DNA from: Hypomesus transpacificus
Lineage: Eukaryota > Chordata > Actinopteri > Osmeriformes > Osmeridae
Direction of reading: 5' to 3'
Assembly: GCF_021917145.1 (NCBI RefSeq)
Contig: NC_061062.1
Coordinates: 6,043,847-6,107,846, forward strand
Length of the DNA: 64,000 nt
This document shows positions 22,344-39,650 of the stretch, in pieces. The translations under genes were made by a program, and so were the position numbers. The first letter of the stretch is position 1; each line of letters begins with the position of its first letter. Under the pieces are notes generated by a model. The model did no database searches, was not told where the DNA came from, and saw only the letters and a program-made list of their open reading frames with translations.

Positions 22344-25300
22344 ATGTTGACAGCTCTGGTATTTACATTGTTATGTATCAGCAATGGGAATGGTCAGGTA
22401 AGATGACTTTATTTCAGTAAAACCTTGACACAGTCTGTGTGCATGGATTTCATTCATTCAGTGATTGGGCAGCAGTGAGTGGATATGCACCTTTTGGGTC
22501 ACGTCCACTGTAAAAGGAGCAACATTAATGTGTTCTAGGTTGTTTTTAGGGCTGTCTGTTTGCCATGACAGTTCAGTGAAATAGCCTATTGGTGTTTCTC
22601 CTTTAGACCTGCACAGAAGGCTTTGCCTACGACCGCAGAGCGAGGGTGTGTGTCGGTAAGGTCACCTCCCTCCTGTGTCCTCACAACTGTTCTGAATACA
22701 GAGTGTCTTCCTGAATATGATATCCCACAGTTATTGTAAAGTCTGTGCCCGAATACTTTTCTGAATGAAGCAGCCTGTGTGTCTCTGAATAATTAGGCCT
22801 ATGTTTTTAATCCAAACCTATTTAGCTGTAGTAGTCTATTTATAAATGTAGTCACCTAATGGGTTTCTCTATTTCTCAGATGTGGACGAGTGCCGCACGG
22901 TACCATTGCCTTGTCGAGGAGACATGCTCTGCGTCAATCAGAATGGCGGCTACCTGTGCATCCCGCGGGGCCTCTACAGCCAGCCCTACGCCAGACCCGA
23001 CCCACCAGCACTCCCGGAGCCGGCTTACCCTGACACATCGGCGGGTTTCCCCCCCGACACGTTTCGTCCACCGCCTCCAGGGCCCGTGGAACCCAGCTAC
23101 CCGATAGTCAGCCGCTCCGCGCCGTGCATCCTGGGATACTCAGTTGGAGAGGATGGCACTTGTAATGGTGAGTGCGTTGTCAACTTTGTTTTGAGTCAGG
23201 AATCCAAAGACTGTATCAACCTGAGGGGTCAAACTCATTTCCATCCTACGTTGCTCACCTTAGCTCTGGAAAAAAGTTTAATCTGCATAGTTTTCCAGCG
23301 CAGTAGATCAATAGTTGCATACCCTTTAAAATCCAAGACGATAGTAAAGGCAAATCATAAAGCTGGCGGCTTGGATGTCTGACAAAAGTCGGTCTTGCAG
23401 AAACCGCAGCAGCAATGGCGGGTTTTAAGTCAATTTCGAAGTGAATGTGTTGTCGTGAATACCGCGCATAGCATTGACCGCACGGTGGGGTGTTTATCTC
23501 ATCACACTGCAGTCTGTTATTGCGTTACTGTCCAGGCCTAGCTCTCTCGCTTTGCTCCAGTCTGAGTTGCTCTGTTCCCTATTGAGTGTCAGCTGGTAGT
23601 ACAGTAGGCCGTTGTATGTCTCCACTACCCCCCACCCCCTGGCTGGAAAGGGGTTGCTCTCTGCTCATCGATAGAGGTGGCTCAGTGGGAGGTCCAAGGC
23701 ATCAATTGTGCTTGCTTTCAACTGATGTCAACAACCCCGTAACCTCCAGCTGCTCTCCCTGCCTCCCCCCTCTTTACCCCTCTATGTCTCCTCTCCTCTT
23801 CCTGCCTCATGTCTTCTCTGCTCCCCTCTAACTCTCTGACTGTCAAGGTTTTTTTTGCCTCTGCATCTTTTTTACTCTCTTTGCCTCTTCTTTGACCTCT
23901 TTCTACCCCTCTTTGTCTTGCTACATCTCTACTGCTCTAGCTCTCTACTTCTCTGTACTACTCTACCTCTCTGTACAACTCCACCTCTCTCTACCACACT
24001 ACCAATCTACCTCGCTAAGTCTCTATACTTCTCTACCTCTCTCTTCCGCTCTACCTCTCTATTTACCTCTCTCTACCACTCTTTGTCTCTACGTCTCTCT
24101 ACCTCTCTCTACCTCTTGCTCCACTCTTGGGTCACACTGCCCTGTCTGGTTAGATAACAACAGACCACTGTAGTCTGATCTCATAGATCACAGTCACATT
24201 AGTAGTTAATCTGTAACATAAGCTTTTATAACTATTCACTTCAAATCATCTACCTAACTGCATTTTATTAATTACTAGTAATGATACATTTTAATTGATT
24301 CTTTGGTAAGCCTGTTTCGTAGCACACCCTTGAGATGTGGATTCCAATTCTGTAAAACTTATGTTTTAGCTTGTAGCGTTAGCAACCACAGACTGTGTGC
24401 TCACCTGGTGACAAGCTGCTGGTTTGAACACACACAAACATGTCAGGGTAGTATATCATCATTCTGTCTTGACCAACCTGTGTCATTGTAATTTGTGCAG
24501 ATATCATTCCTGTAAATCTAATCCCTACTCAGACTTTTAATGGGTTGGAAACACTCAGAGGATTTGCCCTAAGCCTTGTTTGGGTAAACCACAGGATTGC
24601 TTTTCAGCCATCTGCAAGGCCCATCAAGCAGGGATGAAGTCATTTGTTGCCAGATCTGAACCGCTTTGGCAGGGCACACACCAGTGTGGTGGAACTGGGG
24701 GGAGAGACTGGCCTACAAACCTGTGTATATACAGTATGTGTCTGTGAGACACAGTGTGAGAGAGAGACAGAGAGAGAAAGAGAGGGGGGGCTATTTTGTG
24801 TGTGTGTGTGTGTGGGGGCATGTGAGAGAGAGAGGTGATGTAAGAAGTCGTTGAGTGACAGAGTTGGGCTATATAGACGCCCTGCCTCTGCCTGGTACAA
24901 ACCTGGCTTTGTCTCCTAGTCTCTGGAGGGCCACTTCCAATAATATCAACAGTTCCTTTGGTCTGGCAGAGTGGCATGACATCTGTCTTCCCTTGCATCA
25001 ACTGAAACTGTTGACGCTGTGAGAACTTCCTGTTGATTCCAGTAGTTGGCCTTCATGACCATGCAGAAGAGTTATGGTACCAGGAGGGAAAAACGGTCGG
25101 CACAGTTTAAGACACCGTACTTGAAGTTTCACTCAAGAAGTGTAAATTATCCATTGGGCTATTTGGAGTCGAATTTGGATGACAGAAATCTTCCGTTTGT
25201 TTTATTTCTGTCACACGTGCTCTTTGAGTCTCTTTCTCTTACATTTAGTCATTTAGCAGAGAGCGACTTACAGTAAGTAGGGTGAAGTGCCTTGCCCAAG

Positions 25301-28300
25301 GACACAACGTCATTTCGCACGGTGGCGAATCGATCTGGCAACCTTCTGATTACTAGCCCGACTCCCTCACCACTCAGCCATCTGACTCCCGTTAAAACCC
25401 GCTACTCACTCTCTTCCCACATATGTCTTCTTCTCCAGGGTTCATCTTCCCTGCGTGGGGCCCAGTGCTGGCCAAACCAGCTGCCTTTATAAGGAGCTGA
25501 ACCGAAGCGCTCCCAGAGAGCGAGACCCAGCTGAACTCCCTGGGGTTTGGCCACACATGTGCAGCACATGCTCTCCTGCCTCAGACGGGGCTGGAGCTGC
25601 TAACCGCTAGCAGGTGCTGGCCTGTGTTGCTGTTGGCCTTCACTGGGCCCTGGTCGTGGACCAGGCTGGGGCCAGGCCAGCGGTCGCTAACACTATCAGG
25701 GCTTATCACACTCAGCTGCCTGTTCAAACAAACGCTACGACTGACTTCACAGTCCCACCAGACCCCCGGCCTCGGGTCTCTGGGAGTGGGTGACTTCACT
25801 GTCTGAGAACCATAAACAGAGCTTGGAATTCCGATGTGTGATTTCCACATAAGGAAATGTGCCTCTTGTTGAGGAGTGTGTGAACCGCTGGAGGAGAGCT
25901 GGTGGAATTCCAGCCTCGGATCTCTTATCTCTAAATATTTGAACTGGAAATAAATATGCTGAGTGTGAGATAAGGGTCTGATGATCATTCAATACTACAG
26001 GGTCAAAAAGACCACCTGGGACAGTCAGTACAAGTCTTTACAGTTTTGCAGTGTTGATGATGACCTTCCTACCTGCCCTCACCCCCCCTCCCCACCCCCC
26101 ACACACACAGACACTCACAACACCCCCTCCCACATACATGCACACACACAAAACACCTTCTCACGCACACAAAACACCCTCCTGCACACAAGCATCGTGG
26201 GTGCACGCGCACGCACGCCTCTGACGGCCGTTCCTATGTGCTGCTCCTCCAGACATCGATGAGTGTGAGGCGGAGTCGCACCAGTGTAACCCCACCCAGG
26301 TGTGCATCAACACGGCGGGGGGCTATACCTGCTCCTGCACCGAAGGCTACTGGCTGGTGGGGGGGCAGTGCCAGGGTGAGGAGTCTCGTCACTCACTATC
26401 CACGTGTGTTTTTGCATGTCACCACAAACGGCCAAATGTAATGTTTTGTATTGTGGTTGATACTATTTCCATGACTATATCATTTCATTGTGTATGACAC
26501 GCATATACTGTGGAATGAAACAGTGTTCTCTCTTTCCCCTGTCCCTAACCTGTGGGAGCAGATATTGATGAGTGTCGCTATGGATACTGCCAGCAGCTGT
26601 GTGCTAATGTAGCGGGCTCCTACTCCTGCTCCTGTAACCCTGGCTTCGTCCTCAACCCAGACGTCAGGACCTGCTCAGGTACACACACACACACACACTC
26701 CTCCTGCAACCCTGGTTTCATCTTCAAACCGGATAGCATGACCTGCTCAGGTTGCAAACATCACTAACCTCTAAGCACTTCAGAATTATGACATCACTAA
26801 GCACTGCAGGATGTGACATCACTAACCTCCAAGCACTGCGGGATGTGACATCAGTAACCTCGAAGCACTTCAGAATTATGACATCACTAAGCACTGCAGG
26901 ATGTGACATCACTAACCCGTCAGCTCTGCAGGGTGTGAACATCACTAACTCGTAAGCGCTGCAGGGTGTGACATCACTAACTCGTAAGCACTGCAGGATG
27001 TGACATCACTAACCGGTAAGTACAGAATGTGCATAGTGAGGATGATGATGACTATGATGATGGTGAGGATGACACCTCTGTGACGCCCCCAGACGTGGAT
27101 GAGTGTGAGGAAGAGCCCTGCTCGCACGGCTGCTTCAACACCTATGGATCCTACATGTGCAACTGCGACGAGGGATTCGAGCTGGCATCCGACGGCACTT
27201 CCTGTATCGGTAAGGATACTGTACCTTACATTCATTATGATGTTATTATGTAGCAGACGCTTTTATCCAAATCAACACACTGTTGAAATAGTGTACGGGT
27301 CCAGACGGTGGAAAAATCAAGGCTCAGAAGTGCACAGTTCTAACTGTATCCCTTACTGTGTCAGACATGTTTGGACATTTCCTTCGTGGGATGTAAAGCG
27401 TTGAAGCCGTTCTGTGTTCATGACGAGAGTGAAGCGCTCTGCGATGCCGGCAATGTGACCAGGGTGTCATGTGATTGGGGGGTGGGGGGTGGTAAGGCCT
27501 CGACGCCAAATCAAGAAGCCGCAGGTTCAATCACTTTTGCCCAGTCACCTTGGATAAAAGCGTCTGCTCAAGGAAAAGGAATATGTTGTGGGGTGCTAAC
27601 GGTGTTCTGCGTCGCCTGTAGACTTGGACGAGTGCAGCTTCTCTGAGTTTCTGTGTCAGTACAGATGCGTGAACACGCCCGGGTCCTTCTCCTGCATCTG
27701 CCCTCCTGGTTACTACGTCTACGAGGACGGACGCAGCTGTGAAGGTAACCACGGCAACACCACCTGACGCCTCAGCCTGAAAACTGTTGACGTGTAATAC
27801 CAGAAAGCCAAAGAGACGTTTAAGTCAGTTGGACATGTAAAGAGTCTTCCTGTGTAGGCCCCAATGTGCTTTTGGCTGTTTGGTGTGATGATCCAATGTC
27901 AGGATTCTTTCTGTTATCCGTGTTTGGGTCTTTGCTTGATGATACAATGTTTCTAGACCTCTAGTGGTCATATTTGGTAATACAGTGGCTGAAGTTGTTA
28001 ATAATGATTTAGATTTTTACCTCTAATGGAAATCATTAGTTTCATAAGCTAATGATGATATTGTTGTTGAATGATGATGATGATAACGATGATGTTGATG
28101 TTGTTTTAACGGACTTTAATTGTTGTGTGTTTGATTTTAAAGATTTCAATGAATGTGACACTGGTAACAACACCTGTACAACAGCACAAGTATGTTTCAA
28201 TTTCCAGGGAGGTTACACATGCCTGGATCCTTTAACATGTGAACAGCCTTACATTGAGCTCAGTGACAAGTGAGGAGAATTCTCTTTCAGTTTTTACATA

Positions 28301-29561
28301 CGTGTATGAGAGACTATGAAACGGCATCCATCATCTCTCGGGTCACCCTGAAATATGTCCCATAACAACCATCCTTTAGTGAAACCACTGGAGTCAAGTT
28401 AAGCTCTCACTGTGATATATATGATTGAAATTTGGGCTTACGCTCGTACGATATTGATCCAAAGTGTTAACTTCACCCCCTCCCCCCTTCCTCCCCCCCC
28501 CCCCCCCCCAGCCAGTGTATGTGTTCAGCTGAGAACCCTGCCTGCAGAGACAGGCCCTTCACCGTCCTGTACCGCCACATGGACCTGTCGTCTGGCCGCA
28601 GCGTGCCCGCAGACATCTTCCAGATGCAGGCCACCACGCGCTACCCCGGGGCCTTCTACATCTTCCAGATCAAGACGGGCAACGAGGGCCGAGAGTTTTA
28701 CATGAGGGTACGTAGGGTGAAGGCCCCTGGGTCCTGGAAGCAGGGCTGGGACGCTCTGGGAGGGTGGGATGTTTGGATGGGTGGATGGATGGATGGCTGT
28801 ACGAATGGATGGATGGGTGGATAGATGTATGTATGGATGGATGGATGGGTGAATAGATGTATGGATGTATTGACCCTTCATTCATCCTCGAGGAGAAATT
28901 GCGGAAAAGGGGGTCACTGTTTTAATGATCTGCTGTAATCCAGCCCGCACCTACATACCGACCACCTGTCCACCTGTGTAGTGTTGATTCTCGCTAGACT
29001 GCACTCTGAGGCGTCCCTCTGGTGTGTGTGTGTGAAGGCACACTAGGTGCATGGCCAGTAGGTGGGGCCATAGGAGTGTGAAGGGGAGGAGGAGGGAGGA
29101 GGTGGAGAAGCTTTCTGGAAACTGCAGTCAGAGGAAATTCTGATTGCCGTGGCATCCACAATGCCAAATTAATTTGTGACTCTTTGTTTTTTGGTGTGAA
29201 AACATTTCATGCCTCGACAGATGGGACGTGGAGTACCTAAAACTCGGTTTGCCCACGAGGCAGCTGTGTTTGATGTTGGCGTCACCATCACACCTGTCCT
29301 TCTTGGAAATCGCAGGGACGATACTTTGTATCAACACGATATGAAAGATAAACATTGTTCTTTCTCTTTCACTCTCGCTCTTCTCCTCGTGTTACGCAGC
29401 AAACCAGTAACGTCAGCGCCACGCTGGTCCTGTCCCGGCCCCTGAAGGGCCCCAAGGACATCGTCCTGGACCTGGAGATGGTCACCGTCAACAACGTCAT
29501 CAACTTCCGCGGCAGCTCCATCATACGGCTCACGATATACGTCTCCGAGCATCCTTTCTGA
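22344..29561 (+). CDS. fbln5: Fibulin-5 (elastic-fibre extracellular matrix protein)
   Basis: Coding exons: 22344-22397, 22607-22655, 22880-23167, 26253-26375, 26562-26678, 27093-27209, 27622-27744, 28143-28269, 28512-28707 and 29400-29561 (stop TGA), giving 451 aa against 448 in human. Residues 1-18 ([13 protein letters not shown]...) are a signal peptide. The first calcium-binding EGF module ([16 protein letters not shown]) keeps the RGD integrin site at about 47-49 and is followed by a proline-rich insert. Five further cbEGF modules (DIDEC, DIDEC, DVDEC, DLDEC, DFNEC) each occupy one exon with phase 1 at the start. The last two exons form the fibulin C-terminal domain, ending [11 protein letters not shown]. 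Family role: secreted; binds tropoelastin, fibrillin microfibrils, LOXL1 and integrins to organise elastic fibres. Intron 3 (23168-26252) is the largest. A diverged copy of the end of exon 6 lies in the next intron. Confidence 0.98.
23825..24130 (+). repeat. CT-rich simple sequence, fbln5 intron 3
   Basis: Imperfect TCTCTACCTCTC repeats over about 300 bp. No exon signal. Confidence 0.8.
25238..25395 (-). mobile_element. SINE copy in fbln5 intron 3, reverse orientation
   Basis: Reads ACATTTAGTCATTTAGCAGA, GAGCGACTTACAGTAAGTAG, then GTGCCTTGCCCAAGGACACA and ends with a reverse tRNA-like head. These are reverse complements of the landmarks in the 41893-42050 copy. Confidence 0.75.
26699..26750 (+). 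repeat. Diverged duplicate of the 3' end of fbln5 exon 6
   Basis: A 52-bp segment encoding [16 protein letters not shown] followed by GT (26751) mirrors the true exon end at 26627-26678, which encodes [16 protein letters not shown] followed by GT (26679). A (CA)n linker separates them. Both cysteines and the donor position are preserved, and the offset is exactly 72 bp. Confidence 0.9.
26755..27020 (+). repeat. ATGACATCACTAA-based repeats, fbln5 intron 6
   Basis: Tandem units of about 30-70 bp built from GACATCACTAACC and AAGCACTGCAGGATGTGACA, in a higher-order pattern, ending about 75 bp before the exon at 27093. Confidence 0.9.
27480..27580 (+). mobile_element. SINE in fbln5 intron 7
   Basis: Contains a B-box-like CAGGTTCAATCAC followed by the tail CACCTTGGATAAAAGCGTCT. 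A separate reverse tail fragment (GTAGCAGACGCTTTTATCCA) lies at about 27250-27270. Confidence 0.6.
28760..28870 (+). repeat. (GGAT)n microsatellite, fbln5 intron 9
   Basis: Imperfect TGGATGGATGGATGG repeats starting about 50 bp after the exon 9 donor (28708). Confidence 0.9.
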
Positions 29562-30340
29562 AGAGCCTCAAACTCCAAACTCCACCACGCACAGTATTAC
29601 CTTCTGAAGACCCTCAAACGCCATACACATACATTATCCACTGCCTGTCCCAACCTATCATACAGCATGTCTTATGGATTCTAGCATTGTCATCCTTCTC
29701 AGTACGCCCTCCACCTTTGGTCTGGGGGTATGAGACTGTCATCACCATCACTCATCTCATCAAGATTGACTGAAGTTCATCTGCTTGGAGGAAACAACTG
29801 CTGTCTGGTTCAGTCCACCTGACTATTCTACAGGACACCAAACTCTCCAGCAGCCAGACATAAATAATCACTGTTACTATGTTCCATGAAACCAGTGCTG
29901 TCTGTATGACGTCTGTCCTGCGCGCCGTTTGTCTGTTGTGTACTCGCATCACTGTCGTTTCTGTTTGGTTTTCTATGCTTGAAAGAAGCTGTGAATCGAG
30001 CTATTAACGTGTGAGTTGACATATTAGTGAAATCACGTAGCAGCGGTTTGTCTCTTGTGTTTCTTATCAACCCATCAAGGAATATCGTTTCTAAACTTTG
30101 TATCGAGCCACACCGCTCTGCTCTCATTGGTATTCAACTTTGAGAGCGTAACAGAAAGCTTAGGTGAGCATTGTTGTACACTTTGATGTAGCATATTCCT
30201 GTTATAGAGATGTCTGAAATCCACAAGCAAGTGAGGGATGACCTGGGTTATAAACCATGAATTTTAAATGATTCATGTTTAATAATATGATTTTTACAAA
30301 ATGTTTTGAATAAAGCAGGGTTAGTAATGATTTTGTGTTC
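29562..30340 (+). other. fbln5: fbln5 3' UTR
   Basis: Non-coding tail with a single clear AATAAA at 30309-30314 after a stretch without other hexamers, so the 3' UTR is about 770 nt. No exon-like signal seen. Confidence 0.65.
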
Positions 30341-30796
30341 ACATTCTGCTTCAATAAGAACTTCAAGTGAGCCTGGTCAGTAAAATAAATATATGTACTG
30401 GACCTGAAGCTGTGAGATGAGCATTATTTCTGTCCGTTTTGTTTTTGTAGATGTGAAACTAGACACTTGTGGTTGACGTGAGACAACAGGACAAATGAAA
30501 GATTATCTGTGTTTTTTTGTGTTAAAGTATTCAAGAAGGAAACATATGCGGTATTTATTCTGGAAATCACGTAGGGCTTTCGGGAATACGTGGTGATCCG
30601 TACATACCTCTGAGTAAGCAAACAGAAAGAGAGAGTGAGAGAGCGACATTAGAACACACTTCAGATATGCCTTGATACGTACGGGCACTAAGAAGGACAA
30701 CCCAGTGTTAGTAGAGGCGCGTAACTGGAATAAGCGCTTTGATATACGGTCCCTGTTTTACCTGTTTAGCTTCTTCCAAGACGGGAAAGCTCGCAG
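30341..30796 (+). promoter_or_regulatory. tc2n: fbln5-tc2n spacer and probable tc2n 5' UTR exon
   Basis: About 450 bp between the fbln5 poly(A) signal and a strong splice donor TCGCAG|GTATGT (GT at 30797-30798). The matching acceptor CCTCAG ends at 31100, one base before the ATG region. A 5' untranslated exon of tc2n therefore probably ends at 30796. A GAGA-rich patch at about 30625-30645 is the only other feature noted. Confidence 0.45.
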
Positions 30797-31101
30797 GTAT
30801 GTAAGACTTATGAGTTATTTGATGGGCCATGTAACGTTTAAATTATAACTTAAATAAATAACTTAAAGTCTATACACTTAGTGTAGCCTATTCTTATCCA
30901 CATGCACTTGACTGAACACTCAAGTTGCCGAGTCACTTGATCATATGATTTAGTCGTTTTCAAAGAATAATAATGTTATCTGAAGGACCATAGCCAGATT
31001 GTTGTTATTATTACTACAATGTTGTCATGTTTTCCTTAAATTCAACAGTTGACTGTTGAGATCGCTTTTATCTTCCAACCCTCATCTCGATATTCCTCAG
31101 C

Positions 31102-37440
<6,339 letters not shown>

Positions 37441-39021
37441 GACCCCCAGCCAGGCTCCGCCTCTGCTATGGAGTAATCCCTGCTGTCCTGTGTTAAGTCA
37501 ATCTTTGAAAAGAAGCGCACAGAGTCGTTGGGTTCAAAGAAAGTCCAATAGTTATTTATTTTTGCCAGCAAGGAGGCAAGTTTGATCGCGGTACAAAGTT
37601 GTCTGAGGTCTGGAGTCTGAAGAACTCCTTCTTATCCTAAAGGTCTTGCACGTGTGTGTGTTATATGTGTGTGTGTATGTTGTGTCTGTCTTGGAGTGGA
37701 ACTTTCCAGGGTGAAGTGCTGACCTGACCCTTCCAGGCTAACCAGATGGCATACTAAGTACAGATAACGGTCAGAGTTTATGACATCCTTAACAATGTAT
37801 GGGTCAGTGTGTTTACGTAAGTCTAGTGTGCCTAGAGTTCATTTGGAGGGTTCACACAGGGAATGCTGAACACCAGTATCTTTATATGCAGTAGAAAAGG
37901 TTACATCCTTAATTTCTCTAACACCTGACGTTAGTAGGGTCGCTACTGTTGCCCCCCGAACCTGATCCTGCACACCCAAGCACCTAGACCTCTGGCCCAG
38001 TGAGCTCTACAGCTAGCATGGAGCTAGCATGGAGCTAGCATGCTCACAGAGACTATGGGTCGTACAGTGTGACAGACACTGGACATTCTATGAATGTCTG
38101 AGAGTGAGTTCAGATTTTACAGTTTGTAGCGTATTGTAGATAAGGAGATTGAGATTGTGTTGTGTTGTGTGTGCTGTGAATGTTTGTTGTGAGTGTGTGT
38201 GTTGTGAGTGTGTGTGTTGTGTGTGTGTTGTATATATAGAGACCTGTAATGTTGAACAATAATTCAGTGGTTAGCAGTATCAAAACAAGAGTTGTTTTGA
38301 TGTTTTGAAGAGTGCTATTTACTGACTGTACCAAATGTACCTATGTCGAGTTTACTGTATTTATATCCTGTACTGCCTTCTTTCCTGTTCTACACTATAC
38401 ATAGCATTAGCCTACAATACTATGATGTCATCAGATATTGTACAAGGCCTTTCTTGTATTGTGCACAGTTGTGTATCAAAGCTTATAAAATGTGTTATAG
38501 TTTCAAATATTTATTTTCTTAAGATTATTTATCTTTAATGTATAACCTTATTGTATGCCATAAAGTAGCTTCTCATGGTGATCAGAGTGTGTGGTGTGGA
38601 CTGGTGTGTTCGGTTTAATCATGACAAGGCCCTGTCCAACATGTGAAGTAGGTCGGTTGCTATAAACACTTTTATCCATTATCCGAAGGATGATTGTTTG
38701 AACCATCTTAAGCACTTGAGAAAAAACAGCTTTGACCTAAATCCAATCCACCAGCCACTGATTGGTTAGCCTTGTTGTTTAACTATGAATTGGTTCTGCT
38801 GGAGAGGAAATCTCTGATTGATTCCCCGGTGTAAAGATTTGGTTGTTCTCTACAGACAGACAGACAGACATCAATTTAGGGAGGACACACATCAATTTAG
38901 GAAGGAAACCTAACCTTGACTCTGGCGCTCGTGTTGCCCTATTTTCATAGCTATGGGAGAACTAAAACGTTCAGTGACAAAGTGTAGTATGTTTCCTAGT
39001 TAGTTTTGGGTCAAATCCTTT

Positions 39022-39650
39022 CAACCCTGGTCCTCAGGGACCCCCTGCCCTGCATGGTTTTCATGCTTCCCTCTTCCAACACACCAGATTGAAATGAATG
39101 CGTCATCACTTGTTATCAGGCTTATGCTAAACTTCATAATGACCCATTCATTTGAATCAGGTGTATTGGAAGAGGGAAGCATGTAAAATAGGGGTGGGGG
39201 GAAAAATCAATTCACATATAAATTGCGAATCAGTCTTCTAGCGATTCACATCGATTCACAAATGTCAAAAATCGATAAAAAATTGTTTTTGTTTAAATTC
39301 GAACTAGTTATTCTATTTGTCTCAGGGCTGCCTTAATTACAAATTGTCAAATCTTGAATGGTTGCAGTCAGCTTAAATTCAATTGCATTTGTTTTATAAC
39401 AAGAGTTTATTAAACTGCAAGAAAAACAATACATTTCAAGGTTTTGATGCAGTGGTATTTTTTTTCTCAACACGTATCTGCCTATCACAGTCAAATAGAA
39501 AGAAGTAACAATAAACAGCAAACTGAAATCAAATATAAGCATATATTGATTCGAATTTTGATAACAAATTCCAATCTAATCATGAGGTACCCAAAGATTC
39601 ACACCCCTAATGTAAAACATGCAGGGCAGGGGGTCCTGAGAATGGGAATG
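39022..39650. mobile_element. Old inverted-repeat (MITE-like) element, interrupted
   Basis: The left arm (CCTGGTCCTCAGGGACCCCC, then GCCCTGCATG and TGCTTCCCTCTTCCAACACA) is mirrored on the right by TTGGAAGAGGGAAGCATG before 39181 and by CATGCAGGGCAGGGGGTCCT at about 39616-39636. The inner half-palindrome AATGAATG...CATTCATTTGAATCAGGTGT supports a foldback structure. No transposase is encoded. The element is split by the younger insertion at 39189-39609. The outer ends are approximate. Confidence 0.7.
39189..39609. mobile_element. Non-autonomous hAT-like transposon with 8-bp target duplication
   Basis: A 421-bp element bounded by the direct repeat ATGTAAAA at 39181-39188 and 39610-39617. The termini are inverted: left TAGGGGTGGGG, right CACACCCCTA (reverse complement TAGGGGTGTG). 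An 8-bp target duplication and short TIRs are typical of the hAT superfamily. The interior is AT-rich with ATCGATTCACA-type subterminal repeats and no transposase reading frame. It sits inside the right half of the older inverted-repeat element. Confidence 0.8.
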
